A stretch of DNA of 64,000 bases from assembly GCA_030141605.1 (NCBI GenBank), contig JAQGDQ010000003.1:1259501-1323500 (forward strand), in the 5' to 3' direction. Shown here piece after piece: positions 18,126 through 33,500 of this stretch (within the stretch, counting starts at the first letter, position 1; each line of letters opens with the position of its first letter). The position numbers and the translations under genes are program-made. A model generated the notes under the pieces. That model was not told the DNA's origin and made no database searches. It worked only from the letters and a program-made list of their open reading frames with translations. Source of the stretch: Tubiluchus corallicola (taxonomy: Eukaryota; Priapulida; Priapulimorpha; Priapulimorphida; Tubiluchidae).

Positions 18126-20649
18126 TTGTTACTAATTATTGCGACTACTCCAAAAATATATACCCGGTGATACACACACGCTAAATTACGCCAACTTTAA
18201 CACTCACACCATTAAATTGTTACAACTGTATCGTATACTAATGAAAAGAGAAATTATAATCAATAATTAGCTTTTAGTTCTAGTCTGAGCAGATAACAAA
18301 TCATTATGGGCCTACTAGAAATTATTTATTAATACTAAAAGGGCCACTAACTTTTACGGATAGGCCTAATCTTCTAAGGACGCTAACGTTCAACTTGTAA
18401 ATGTGCTCTAGCCAATAAAGAAATTGGGTTTTCGCAGCGTGCAACGCACAATCATATGACTTAATTATGTACTAATACTTAGCCAGTTAGGTACTAACAT
18501 TTTATAATATCGTCATAACATTCTCACATTTATTTATTTTTGGATATAAAGGCATAAACTTATCTTTTTTCATACGTAAACGTCATACTCATTACTCGTG
18601 CGTCTTAATGCTTGATTCGTTAGTAGGTAGAAAGGATTAATATAATTATTTAGTCACTAATTAGTCATCATCATCATCATCATCAATTTGTGTTTGTTTT
18701 ACATTGTACATACGTCGTGACATCTTTAATTTATATTATTTTCATACATCAGGTCATTCAGTGTAGACGCTAACATGTTTGTATGTAAAAATAAAAATAT
18801 TTTGTCTCCTAAATTTTTGTCCTTTGTCTCATTCTGTGTACAGTAATAAAAACATAGTCAAACCTCGCAAACGAATTTAAACGAGCACAACAACCCACGC
18901 TCCGTGCACTCGCACCACACCACAACCACCACATCATAGCACCTACATCCACCATATCACCATCATACTACCCGCAGTGACAGCGACAACTACAATAACA
19001 ACAACAAACAATTACATTCAACATCAGGATTAAATTAAAATCACTACAACAAATAATACAGGACTATTCCACTTAGTGCCTCGTTTCATTTTTTACCAAT
19101 ACTATGATGGCTACAAGCTAGCAAAGACTGCCTAATACAGCCACTTGTTCGTAAAACAGCGAGTCATGACCATACATTATTCAAAAACAAAGAGAATCGA
19201 GTACTCAGTTATGGGGAGGCTGAAAAAGTCTGAAATACACCATCCCCATTTCGTTAAGTGAGCGTCTCTCTAAGCGAAATATTCACAGTTTATAGACCGT
19301 TTTGTCATCTTTCCTCGAGTGTGCTTATTCTTTTCCACATCGGCAAAACTGTTTTGAAAATTAAATTCTCCAGAGGCTGTTTAGTCATTTTTTTACAAAC
19401 ATTTTGTTGGATAGGTCTGGAAAAACTCTCATTGCGGCGGCCTATGATGAATCTCCCGGGGAACCAAATTATGTCTGTTAACAGTTACACCCTACATTGA
19501 AAGCTCTTTCCAATGATATTATATAGCACCACATCTCTCACGATCCCGTTCTTCAGATCACAAGTTTTGGCAGCAAAAAAGCCTATTTTAGGTATTTCCC
19601 CACCGTTTCTGACGGATGACCTGAAGTAAAAAATAAGTCCCTATGCCTATGGGGCCATGGGAGATGAGACGATTAGTTTGATATATAATTTGTCACAAAT
19701 GGTTCAGTAGTTGCAGAGAAAATAGCGTATTATACAAATCAACAAATGGAGAATTAATAATGTAGTATTAGATTAGCGTAACTATAGCTTAAAAAGTGTT
19801 ACGTTAACGCTAGGATTAGGACTAAACTTTAATTGCAGGTTGTGGGTGTTTCAAAATGAATCCTTCCTCTAAATGCTCATTTTTAATTACATAATGACAT
19901 CAGTATTAACTTTTGAACTAAAGTAGGCCGGCGAGTGGTATGCGCCCATTAAACTCGTTAACTGTAACTGGAACAGTATACTTCTTATGCTTTTTATATA
20001 TCTCCATTACATTTTAATGTTCAAAACGTCGGATGTCGCTGAACCTTATTAATATTCTACATCAATTCAATAAACAATATTTAGACAACTTTGACCATCA
20101 TAATTGTTAAAAAATTAAGCAAGACTAAGTGAAATGTTTCTGCTTTTTTGACTGTGGTGATTTTAATTTAATCCTGATGTACTTTGTAATTGCTTGTTAT
20201 TGTTGTTGTTGTTGCCTTTGTCGTTGTCGCTGTCACTGTGGGTAGTGTAATGTGCTGTGAGTGATGTACTTGACGTGGATTGCATGGTGGGACTGTGTGG
20301 CGTCTAAGCTGTTGTGTGTTTTCTATGTTATAGCAGTTTCTAGAATCAAACTGTTTTATGAACTCGTGCTCTAAGAAACATTGTTAGAATAAAAGAATAA
20401 TTGAGCATGAACCCATTTTCGAGTTCATATGAAATATTACATGATTTATTACATTTTCAACACATTTGTATTAAAACGTTTCAATTGCTCTTGTGATGGG
20501 ATTTGAAAGCTTTGAAATTAGCCAGTCCTTTTCTCCGTTTGTGTCTGCAGTGAGCACTGCACTGTGTACTTCACCTTGTTTTGACGAGTATGAACTATCT
20601 TGCTACGCTTCAATATATTTCTAACTGATTATCATCGTGATGATGATGA

Positions 20650-20701
20650 ATTATTATTATTATTATTATTACTATTATTATTATTGTTATTATTATTATT
20701 A

Positions 20702-20795
<94 letters not shown>

Positions 20796-20800
20796 CATTA
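20650..20800. repeat. (ATT)n microsatellite
   Basis: About 150 bp of near-perfect ATT triplets with a few ACT, GTT and ATC interruptions. No SINE-like flank is visible, unlike the arrays at 15.5 and 31.1 kb. Confidence 0.95.
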
Positions 20801-22827
20801 TTTAATCGAAATGTACATATATACATTAAAATATACATGCAGTCCAATTTGTTAGGACAAAATTAATATAGACAGAATTCATTGAAATATACGCGTAACA
20901 ACGAAAAAACACAATGTATAATACAGTCACACAATAGTCAGTAACACTGTAGTACAATATAAATACTATAAGAATATAAATACAGTAATTTACATCAGTT
21001 CCTAAATTGTCCTACGTACATTATTGTTACCTCACTGCAATGCAGGTGTCGCCATGTTCCTAGGATTTTTTCTCGTGTAGCCATTTGTATTTTAATTAAT
21101 GAAAAAAATCGAGGATTTATTTGGAGCCACTTCCACAAACAGAAGCCTTGTAATCTTGTGTCAGAAAAATTATAGATATGCACGTGGTTATCTGACCAAG
21201 TCTTTCTGAACGACAGCATCTTGGTGAACGCATATGTTCAAGTCCTGGCATATGCGCATATTTTCCAACTGGCTGTAATTTGGATGAAGCTGATCCGCTG
21301 AAGCTGCACGTGCTGTAAAGTACGAAAAATGGCCGCTGAAGCACAAAAAGATGATCATCAATGTGAAAAAATCGACCTGTCAAAACTGTGAAAAAGTAAT
21401 TTGAAATGAAAAAAATTGTCAGTTCACTTTCATGAGTCATCCATGCCAGACAGAACAGGTGATGAAATGTTAAAATGCCTGGTATTGCGACAAGGTCTAG
21501 TCATACCAGAGTTATATAGGACCTAATAGGCTTCACCAAGGAAGAAACGATCGCTACGTGAAGGTGCCTAAAAACTGGCTTCGTTGCAACATCATACATA
21601 CTGTGTTCTGCTGAAAGAATTCATTTTCTAGGCAATTGTTATTCTCTTCGTTGAATATAAATACTTAATGTGCCATTTAGGATACACCAGACCACACCTA
21701 GGCATATTCAGTTTGCTGCTTGTCTGGATTAATGATCTTCCGGTTTTGATTCGCTTTATCCTCTTGAAGAACAGCGTCGATTCCCATTCTGTTGTGTGTT
21801 TATAACGAAATGAGAATGTATAAAAATGGCTCTCTGTTACAAACTGGTAAACTAGTATCAACAACTTATTCAGCCTTTACCTTACATTTACAGCTAATGT
21901 TAATGTAGAGATTTGACATACATGTCTTAGCAATTTCTCATAAGGTTTTTGGCTTATTTCTTATGGCTGTGCGGGAGAGGGCGTTGTTTGACAGTCTTGC
22001 AGACGAAACAAGTTTGATGATGGTACGTAAAAAAACAAAATAAAATAATTAAAAAATGAATAAATCAGAGATATCAAAGAAAACAGTTTCGATATCAGAG
22101 ATGAGAATTTTGTAAAAAGTGATTTATAAATTCACTAGAAGCGAAATAACTTTGTGACGAACCATTAACTATTAAAAAAACGTATGTCACGGTAAAATCT
22201 TGTTCCTAAAGTTGGTGAGAGACTGAGAGTATTGTGTCTCTGAATATTGTTGGATGTGAATGGCAATCAGTTCCTGGCTGTGTTCGGAAAATACGTGACT
22301 ATAGAAGTGTTATAGTCTTTGGAACAATTCCAAAAATGAGCAAGCATCCATCCCTCAATTGCTAAAGTGTTTACAGTTCGCCTATCTTCCGCCATAGAAA
22401 CCATAGAATTTTGGTCATAAACATTTTCTAAATCACCGTTTTGCGAACACCACCGAATTCCTAAAAATCAGTAAAAACTTCAAGATGCGTAACGTTCAGC
22501 TAACTGAAATTCCTACAGGCTAAAATACTCAAAAAAGTATCTCGCAACACAGAAGTTTTAAAAACATCTACAATTTAGCAATGGGTGACTTTCCGGCTAG
22601 TTTAATATAAAACTTTACAAATAATTTTGTTAAAATATCAGGCCAAATTGTTTTGCTAATATAGATATTGTTAAATAAATTGATAGATAAAATTGTGATA
22701 TTAACTTATATATGTATATTTAACTCCCGGTTTGATTGTATTTACCGTTAAGTACTTTTGACTTACAAATAGAGGGCAGCACTTGTACATACTGTAGAAT
22801 AACTTGTATTTGTGTGCAAATGAGACT

Positions 22828-22943
<116 letters not shown>

Positions 22944-25094
22944 CAAAATTAGCCTATTCGGTTGAAATAGTACATTGACTGAATACTAGCCGTAAAGGCA
23001 TAATAATTGAATTTGCACGATTGGCTTAATGCTTGCAAGTTGTCTTTTAAAAAAGAAACGTGACATAAAAAAACAACGAACCCAGCATGTATCTGTAATT
23101 CAGGTAAATAAATATCGTTAAGCCTATTCACGAGATAACATAATTTACTTTTATTAGGCTAGTAACTTCTTTTGTAGAAGGTACTGATCGAATTTGCTTT
23201 AAATTTTTAAAAGACGGCCAATAATTATGTCTAGCCGCTTGCGCGAGAATTTAAATTTTCAAGTGTTAACGCAGTCGATACGTGAATTCTGCGTACAGTA
23301 AATTTGCAGCTAATAAAATTTCAAGGTGAATTTTTGAGCAGCACTGACGTTTAAAGAAAAAAAACATTTCAAAAAGCTCCAATAGGTGACGCTGCCACTC
23401 AATGTAAGTCAACACCTAATAAGAGAATACCCACTTGTCCCTCTGACATCACATAGCACTCTACGAAAATAAAAATCCCGAAAGATGAAAATGCGTGCAT
23501 GTCCTATGTAACAGGACCTTATTGGCTTCCCTGGATGCGTTCTAATGTGCGTATGCGCCCAGCTAAAAACAGTCAAAGAGTAGCCGAATCCGACATCACC
23601 GGCCAATTTTGTTCATTTAATAACTTCCAGAAGAACAGTGCGTACTATATTACATAAACCACCTTATAAGCTATTTAAAACGATAAACAGAATGAACTAA
23701 AATTTTAACGGGTGTGACACACGTGCAGTTGGATTCTGAAAGGTGTGGCTAGTTGTAATAAACTATTTAAAAAACTCCGGAAAGAAAATTAGCGAAATTT
23801 GAAGTACAAAAATGGCAAATAAAACTATTAATTTCAATTAACAACACTTACTTTTTTGAGATGCTCGGGTTAGTAGAAACGGAAATTCTCTGTAACTCGA
23901 ATAATTCGCACAATCGACCAGGAAGATACCCTCGATACCAGTGTCAAGGTATAAACATTAATAACTATATTAAACTTATCCAAAAAGTGATGTAATTAAT
24001 GTAATTTATTTTTACTAAAATAGTGATTCTTACACAGAATGTTCAAATGGAACTCTCTTTGTTTTTTAAAAGACAGCCGACCGTTATACGTCTAAAATTT
24101 ATCATATATGCCGTCCATAAAACACTATCATTGTCGAGCTTGTCAGTGTTTTCATGAACGTGGGACACGAGACTGACAGTGAAATTTGAATGCCATTCAA
24201 GTTTGACGATATCAAGCTGGTCTTGATTTTCGTCAGTGGCGGTCATCATTCTCAAAATGAACAGCCAATAATAATGCGCTCGGCGGCTCAGCAAGAAAAG
24301 CCCATTTATAACTGGTGTCAAAAGGCGTGATATCCTACTAACAAAAAGCTATTGCACATATTTTGTAAGCATACGAGTGCAGAATTTTCCGCGAATGACT
24401 GTACGAAAGTTTTTCGTATTACTTGTTAGCACCATGAGCTATCGTAACATAATAAAATAACCACAAAACTCAAGCAGGAACGTGTGATTACAGCTAAACA
24501 ATAAGCAATTCTAATCTATTAATTCACAATATAAAACTAACATGAAAAGAAACAGCCTATCACTAATTAGTACACTATGCAGATTAGTTGATCTATATCC
24601 AAACGGCGTCCAGCCGCCAGTTTATTAAACTGTATAGGAAGGGAGATAGCAAAGCCTGTGATTAAAAGTCCAAACTGAAAATAGGGTATTTTTATCGAAA
24701 CATGAAATTTGGTTTGTCGCAGATTTCCTTACGCAAAGGAGCAGTAACACTGGATAAAATAGCAAAAGTGAAAAAAAATCAAGTGAGTTCAATCATTTGC
24801 CGACTTTTATCCAATATGTGGAAATTAGTCTAAGTTTGTTAAAAAAATAACAACCTCAGTGATTTGTTTGATGTTAACCATATGTGTATAACGAAATTCT
24901 TCTGGCAAAAAATGTTCTGAAAAATGTATCGTGGAGTGGCTTATGGTCAAGAAGACAACGTCTACACTGGACTGTACAAACAGTAATTATTTTGCACATT
25001 CTTTGTGTTTTGTATTATGAATTCTGATAAGCAATATTATTTTTAGTAAGGATATGTAAGACAAGTAATTTTATCAGAGTCAGGTATCAACCAA

Positions 25095-25315
25095 CCTGTG
25101 TGTCACTCAGACCACTCATTCAGCATTTTCAGTTCATATGCTACAAGCCACTGCGGCTCGGCACTCGAAAAATTTGCTTGTCCGATCCCCAATTTGGCTT
25201 TTTTGCCCCTAACGGAATACGCACATACCAATATTTAGCCAAGCACAAGTCCTCGACCCTTCCCACCTTAACACATACCAAATATTGTGGCCGTAGCCCA
25301 AAAACAGTAAGAGGA
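25095..25315. repeat. Dispersed repeat related to the 45 kb repeat block
   Basis: The segment ACATACCAAATATTGTGGCC and its surroundings match, in reverse complement, the 45.2 kb region (ACATGCCAAATATTGTGCCC on its minus strand). The left part, around 25,110-25,160 in reverse complement, resembles the GCTTGTAG(C/T)ATAT...AAAG...AATGAG unit of the 45.35-45.9 kb repeats. Non-coding; class unknown. Confidence 0.5.
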
Positions 25316-27274
25316 GATCCAGCGTAAAGAAAAAAATAAAACTCAGCCTAATCTGTGACTTTTAATTTTAGTGGGAGACACAAGCAAAAAAGACTTTACA
25401 TGGCGAGTGCGTCCTGTAACTTTCGTAACCCAATCCCTCTGCATTTGCGAGTTGTGGTATTTCTTTAATGTGTCCTGAACGTTAACGAGGAGGACGACAA
25501 CGACAACGACAACGACAAGTGACCATTTAGGCCCCCTTTTATGAAATGGGTTTAAAATGCCGTACCGCCGAATGAAGTCTTTGCTTTACTTTTGAATTAC
25601 CTTTATTTAAATAAACCGGTCCCAATCTTAAACTGTAGATCAAAACAATCTGGTCTTTAAAATATTGAAAGGAAACGTACTGTTTTTTCAAAAATGACTT
25701 ACGTGAAAGAATTATTACCACACAAACGCAATTTCACGTTCCCGCCACTTGTTCTTCGCTGTTACATGCATTTCGTCATTCACTAGTTAAACGGGCACTA
25801 GCGCCTGCATTTCGGAAACGCATTGCACAAAAAATAGGTGCAGTACCTCTCAGTTCAGATGTGTTACTTTGTGATGAACAACACACGCTCAACAGCTCAC
25901 GCGTGAGCACAACAGTAAATTTGAAATTTGAATTTTTATCTAAAAACACTTGCCTAGTTTTAGTACAACACACTGACTATCTTACAGTAGCACTGTACTC
26001 CAATTTTCGCTTTCGCAAACACCTGCAACACGCTCGTGGAATATTTTTGCTGTTGAAAATTATGTTAGTTTGTGATGTCATCAATAGTTAGGCTTGCCCG
26101 CCGTTAATTAAGTTTTTAATCTATTATATTAATTATCAGAAACGACGTTAATTGTATTAAAATGTATACTTTTACCGGAATTGAAAATGGGGTAGTATAT
26201 GAAAAATCATTCTGTTTTCCTTTAACGAAAAGCCAAAACTTTGACTATTTTGTCGGCGAAATATAAGGCGACAAAATTTTGACTATTAAAGGAGGCGAAA
26301 GTGCATATGTAATTGCGCAGGTTAAAAACCTAAAAAAATAGGATTAGCCTTCACTAGCAAACATTATATAGGTTGACAAACTTATGTGAAAAAATCTGAG
26401 ATCTAATTACGTAGATTTCAATTTTCATTTAAAAATATCTTTGGGACCTCAGTTAAGTAAAATTCTAAAATTTGGTGTTGTGCAGTTTGCACAAGACCAA
26501 GACAAAACAATCTTAATGATAGTTAACCAGAATGACGTTATAGGAAAAGATTCTACTATTATAATTACAAAGTAAAAATGAGGTAAACGCCTACAATACT
26601 TCATGTGCAGAAGAGAAATTCATATAATGCCACAGTGATACATTTCTTTCAATATGTAGATTGAAATGATCAGCGAAAGCCATTTTTCTCCACTTCGTGT
26701 TAATGAAGACCAATTCGTCCGGCGACATTTTTTGATTGACTAAAAATGGCGGCCTGGTGTCCAGTAGGTTTGAATCGGTAAAACAATATTAATTTTACTT
26801 ATAGTTTCATTTAATTTTCGATTGCACTAGGCAAGAATTCAATGCTTTTTGTAAAATTGTGTCACAAACACACTTTATATCGCTGTCTCTTTCTGTCACC
26901 AAACCCCAAATTTCTCGTTGACATCTTTATTGAATCTGTGACGTTCTTTGTTCATAACAAGAGCTGTAAGAACGTAACGTCAATCGAATGTTTATAATTA
27001 TTATTATTTTCATAAAATAGTAACGATAAAATTGTCGTTTTTGGTAATCGACATAGAAACGACGTGACTATAACAATGATGACGACTTTATAATCATCAC
27101 TCCATTGCCTCACATTTTACTATGGATTTAGCAACTATAAAGGAATAAAACTGATCCTAGACTTCACATTTTATTGTTCATTCAGCAGCTGAGAATTAAT
27201 ATAAGTTAGCACTTTTACTGTCTTTGCGACGCGTTCTTATATGCCAAAATATGTCGTTTAGTTACAGAAAACAT

Positions 27275-27282
27275 TTATATAG
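27275..27282 (+). promoter_or_regulatory. Possible TATA-like element of ZP gene 2
   Basis: TTATATAG lies about 200 bp before the ATG of gene 2, a spacing close to that of the TATAAATA element in gene 1 (178 bp). AT-rich surroundings make chance occurrence quite possible. Confidence 0.3.
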
Positions 27283-27477
27283 CCCTTTCGGTTTCAACCA
27301 TAAAATTCATCATTATATCATTACATTAACAGCTGACCGCCGTGACCAATATTTCAACAAAAGTTTATGATGGAATGAATTGCCCATTTTTCTATAAACT
27401 CACTTTTACTATTTGACCCTTTGCTCAGTTGCCGTTTGCTGTTGAATGATAAACATCTCCTGGGAAACGAGAAGCTG

Positions 27478-27522
27478 ATGATGGAAGGCTTATCACAAAT
27501 AATAGGACTGCTCTTAATTTGT
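27478..27522 (+). CDS. ZP gene 2 exon 1 (signal peptide start)
   Basis: A 45-bp coding exon, ATG ATG GAA ... TGT followed by GTAAGT. It encodes MMEGLSQIIGLLLIC. Length (45 bp) and phase (0) match the corresponding exon of gene 3. Either of the two adjacent ATGs could be used. Intron 1 runs 27,523-28,997 and contains the inverted-repeat element at 28,575. Confidence 0.8.
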
Positions 27523-30500
27523 GTAAGTATGAAATCTAAATCATTTTCGATGCCATTCTTTACCTCAAAAATAAATAAGATACTCAGTATTTGCGGAGTT
27601 AAATATAGCTTTAGTAAATACATAAAAAATATATCCAACAAATATTTTTCCTTTTATTCACCATTTAAAAAACTGAGGTCTGTTACGATATTGGCTAAGT
27701 AAACATTTCTTTCACGTTTTAGTGATTTTGTAGTGATTTAATGACTACTAATTTTGTAACGCCGTACTTTGCTTTTGCAATTTTTGTAGCCTTTTACTAA
27801 CGTAATAATTTTACTATTCCGAAAATTCATCAATCCCTTTCACTTATGTTCATTTAATATCAATCAAAGAATATTTTCTTGAAATTACTGATTGCCTTAA
27901 AACACAACCTCAATAATGGTAATGATTTATTATTAGTCTTTTGCATGTCAAAATTAAAAAACGAAATCTATAAAAAGAGAAAAAAACAGACAATAACAAA
28001 ACCAAAAATGTTTTACCGTAAGAGGAAGGACTTCCTGCAAAACCTTGTCATTTTTTCCATCATTTTGTATGTAAGTTAAACTCCTTAGTAACAACATTTA
28101 TTGCGCTCAATAGTGTCAAATTTATTATTGTGTCAAATATCATACAGTTCTAGTAATGTGAGCAAAATAACGTGAAAAATTGCATGTGCACCATACCCAT
28201 ACACAGGTCTGTACAATTGAAACAGCAGCAGACTTTTATTACATATTATTCTAAAACTAGGAAGACGTAAACCAGTGTGGTCAAAAATTTGAAATCTTTG
28301 GTGATAAATGCTGCTGGTAAAGTACAAACGTGGTGAGCGACACATCTGCACGAAAATTTACAATTATGTCTTTTTAAAGAACTCATTGCATAAAGTAGAA
28401 CTTTCCTAAGATTCCCTTTTGGAAGTATTTATTTTCCGAATTTAAAGGTCAACCTTGTGTAGGCATTCCATACGGACGTTTCCGTATAGGTAAGACATAG
28501 CTAAGTCACAGCTATAGCTAAGACACTTCCGCCAGTTCACTGAGTTCGTTGTATAATCTCAGAATGTATTTCTAACGGAGCGTTTAGGCTAGAGCATCTT
28601 CTCTCGAGAGTTCTCTCTGAAAATAAACTCGCAAGTGTGAACGGCTTTGCGAGTTCTCTCGGCATATTATTGCAAACTCTCCGAGAGTTGCGGAGAGTTC
28701 TTTCACGCATTTCTTGCAGACAAGCTCTATTCATTGCGAGCATTCTCAGAGAGAACTCTCGAGAGAAAACTTTCTAGGCTGAATGCGCCGTAATAGTGAG
28801 CGAGATTTTCTTATAAATGAAAACCATAAATTTTTATTTGTGTGGATTGTAAAATAATCCTTGTGCAGTTTCTTTCTTAGTTTAGTTTGTCATATGATCG
28901 CAGTAGAATACACAATTATGTATAGTATTTTTGTCTTGCGGATAAATCTGGCAGGGGATTTTCAAAAATCTAAATTTAATTTATCGTTGTTATCTAGCCT
29001 GTTGTTTTTGTAAACGGAAAAGGATATGGGAAAATAACGACCGATCAACCGACATACATCTATTTCAAACGATTCACCATCCCATACGAAGATTTGTACG
29101 AATCAACTTACACAGACCACTACGTATTTCGAACTCCTGCACCAGAATGCAATGGTTACGGCTGCAAAAAAGGATATTCAACGAATAAAGATTCGCCTTA
29201 CGTCTATTTTAAACGATTTACAATACCTTATGAAGATCTTTATGAATCAACCTTGGAAGATCACTACATATTCCACACGCCCGTTCCACATAGCAAAACT
29301 TCAAAAGAGAGTGAAGGAGATGGATATAATTGCAGGGGTTATGGTTGCAGAACTGGCAGTTCAAATAGCAACAATCAACGACAAACCACAGGAAGTGGTT
29401 ATGGAACCAATCCATTTACTCAACATTCCGGGCAATATTATGCCCCGCTAGAAGCTAAACTGCATTTTAAAAACAATTTTGACACTAGAGGAGCTGTCAC
29501 CTCACTAGATAACAAAAGTACTAGAAATTCTAGAAAAATGCCGCGAAGATTTCGCAATGGCGGCCGATACCGGCCAAGGCAAACTAAATATGCCCCTAGC
29601 ATCTACAGCAATTATGGCACAGATGACAATGTGAGTTATAGGCCACTAACATATGCAGAACAGCCATACAACGTCGATAGGAATTTTAGGCCTGCGCCAG
29701 CCACACCACAATCTGCAGGACACAAAACATACGGAATAAGTGGAAACGTAAAACCAGAACAACCTGGCACATCAAGCGTTGGACAGCAGTCATTTGGAAT
29801 TAAAGGCAATGTCAGTCCGCTACAAGATGGAACACCTATTGGAGGACATAAATCATATGGAATAGAAGGAAATGTCAATCCACTGAAAGCATCTGCCAGA
29901 AGACTTGGTGTGAACAAGGAAATCAGCGGATTTAAAGATGGAAACATTAAGCACAAAGATAAACATGGTAACAGTGGATATGGAGTTGGTGGCGGAATTG
30001 GTGGAACATATGCTGGTGGATATGGAGGTGGAGGAGCTGCTAAGGGTTACGAATACAATTATGGATCCGGTTATGGTGAGAAAGGCGGTTATCTTGGTGC
30101 AGGACATGGCAAAGGACGTGGTGGCTTTCAACAGGGTCGTCAGTATGGTGTGAGAAACCTTGAACTTTATGGTGAGGCATCTGAGGAGATCGAAAATTCA
30201 GATGAAGGAAATGTTGATTTGCTTGAAGAAGATACTAACTTGCAAAGCTACAGAACTTCAGGTGTATATGGTGGTGGAAGCAACACAGGGAGCAGCGGAG
30301 GACACAGTGGTGGTTATGGAACTGGGGTTGGAGTAGGTATATATCCTGGCTATTCGAGTGGCAACAGCGGACATGGAAGTCACGGTTATTCACAGCCAGC
30401 ACGCACAGCAGGTTATTCACAGCCAGCACACACAGCAGGATATTCACAGCCAACACACACAGCAGGATATTCACGTCCCGTTCAAGGGCAAGTCTATAAT

Positions 30501-33500
30501 AAAGCCCAATCACATTTGGTTAGACCTAATAATCAAAACGCAGTTTCCCCTCAGTACAAAGTGAGTGCTCCCATTGATCCATATTCCAGGCCACAACAAA
30601 ACCAACAAAATGTTGGCTACACTACAGCAACAAGTCAAAACAGGAAAAATACTGTTGAAGGCTTTGCAACAAACTGCCATGGAAATCAGCGCTTCATCTC
30701 GGTAAATCTAAAGCTCGCAAAAGGCTCCTCTGGAAACGTGTTCACTCGTGGATATTATGGCATCCCACAATGTTCAGTGATTGCGTCTAGCAGTAACGTC
30801 TTATTTAACATCCCAATGGATGGATGTGGAACCAGAGAGGTACCTTCAGATGTAAGTAGCGAAACATTCTCCCATTTAATAGTAAAATACGTAAATACAA
30901 AAATGCAAATTTTGTTTAACTATCTTTTTTTAACTATCTGTAGCACTGATTGTGCAAAGTCACTTAACCGAAAATATCTATAATAGCCAATTATTTACAT
31001 GTTTATATTACTGTTAGCCATTTTTCAGTGTGACAATCTTCTAGATAACAACTACTAAATGATCATATAACATAACAATAATAATAATCTTGATGATGAT
31101 GATGATATTATGATGATGATTATGACGATGATGATGAGGATGATGATGATGATGATGATGATGATAATAACAATAATAATAATAATAATAATAATAATTT
31201 CGTTTAAACCATTGTCCAGAGATAATACCTTATGTAACTCAATTCTTATTTCCAAGGTTGCCCGATTTTTATTACCAGCATGTTACCTCAATAAAGCCAC
31301 GTCTAAGAACCAGCGGTATCATTTTTAAGTCTTTGGCATAACTCGGTCGGGAGTTGAACCCGCGACCTCCATGATGGAAAGTGAGCACGCTACTATTGAG
31401 CCTGTATTAACAATCTGTATAAAATTATAGTTGCTTTCCATATACTTTCCATAATTCTCACTAATGATATTTTAGGATGTGGGTGGCTACAGATATTCAA
31501 ACACGTTGGTGTTTATGGCTGATGGCAGCAACGTTTTGTCACCCGGAGATGAGGCTATTTCAATCTTTTGCGAAACCACGCCTACACCTACTAAGCTGAG
31601 CGCCCAAACAAAGCCACTTCTTTCTTTGAAAATTTCCAAAGGAGAAGATCCAAGTTCGCCGCCATCACAAGGACTGTCAGTGGGTGAAAAAGGGACATTG
31701 TCAATTATTCATCAGTCGAACCGTAAGTGACAGTTACTCAAAAAAGATCTTCGAATTTTCTGTTCATAGACTATAATCGAAATTTTACATGCAATATTAC
31801 ACGACAATCTGTGAATTGTGTGAATTTAAACTACACAGTTTACTAAACGTCATCAGCGTTATAACATAATATTTTCGTAGCAAATGGTTTTAAAAATTTG
31901 AAATTAGAATCTGAACCCCAATTATATTTAATATAATTGCATTAGATGAAGACATACAGTGTATGGCCTTAAACAAAGGTTTTAATAATTTATCTTATGC
32001 AGCGTGGAAAGAAACTGCGTAATAGTAACCAAGCCTCACCAAATATTTTCTAGCAAACTGGGACGTTGCTGTAAGTAACTGCATTGCTCATGACGGCCTA
32101 GGAGAAAATAAAGTGCTTCTTATCGACGAACATGGCTGTTCGGCTCATAATCATGAGCACGTCTCACCCATACGAGAAAGCACGACAATTAATGGTGATG
32201 TGATTCATTACACCAACTTTCAAGCCTTCAAATTCCCAGATAGAGAGAATGTTTATTTTCAATGCACAACAGAAGTGTGCAGAAACAAATGCCCGAAGGT
32301 AAGGAAACGAAACTGCTCGTCATTCTTAACTCTAAATATACCTACATGGTTAAATTAAAATTTGTCCCAGTTTTAGTGTTTTAATGCTATCAAATTCCAC
32401 TTTAGTTAAAAACAACAATGTTATAATTGAGCTTATTATTCAAACTTGAGTCTGTCTCTTGGCTGCAAAAAAACAAAACATCCTTTCCTTAATTCACAAA
32501 TGCAATTTTTATCTACAAATGTTTAGCCGATTTATTAAAAAATTGATAAAAATTCTTCCTATCGTTTGCGATCTGAAATGAGAATCGTTTGCCATCAGAA
32601 ATGCATGACCTGCTATCGTATAGTTGCATAGCTATTGTCTCCATAAAAATATTCAACTACAAAGTTAATGTATGGTTTGACTACTTACAAAGATAAATAG
32701 CTGGGACGTATATAAATGTTCAGTTACAAAGTCAATGTATGGTCTGACTATTTGCAAAGAAAAATAACTAGGGCGTAGGTATGCCTCCACTAAAAACTTT
32801 AACTTGGTAATTTTGTTGTAGACAAACTGCGAAGGAATTCGTCAAAAACGAACAACCAATGTGTCATGGGACAAAAATGAAGTAGAAGGAGAACAAGAAG
32901 TTTTCAGAGGATTAACCATAACACTACCAGGAGAAATAATAAACGTGGATGTACTAAATTGTAAGTTCGTCATTAAATATAGTGAAATTGTCAGATGGTA
33001 GGAGCAATGTCCTCGCACTACCCATTGGCTACTAATTGATAATTTGTGCAATGAAATGACTTCAATAAGCTATGTATCGCGGATAAAACGGTTTTACCTC
33101 GCAAAGGCTGGGGAAACGAGTAAAATAGTAATCATTATACACTGTATTAATATTACTGCCTGAAGTGCAAAAGAGACGTATTAGCAGTCATATAGTAATG
33201 TCATACGCCTTGTTAATGTCGGACAATGTGTACAAGCTTTAATAAAACTAAAAAAAAATAGTACTGGTATGCGTTATTACTTTATTAATTATTAATAAAA
33301 TTACGTTTTCTCACTTTATTAATTATTAATAAAGGAAAAGCAGAAACAGCGTCTAGACACTGTGTTATACTTAATAAAGAAAGGAAAAATAACATCTACA
33401 AAAACTACTAGCTAGTGCAGGACATTAGCCCATTTTATGCCAAATTTCAGACTGTTTACTATTTGAGGAATCATAAACTGTGATAGCTTGCTTCATACAT

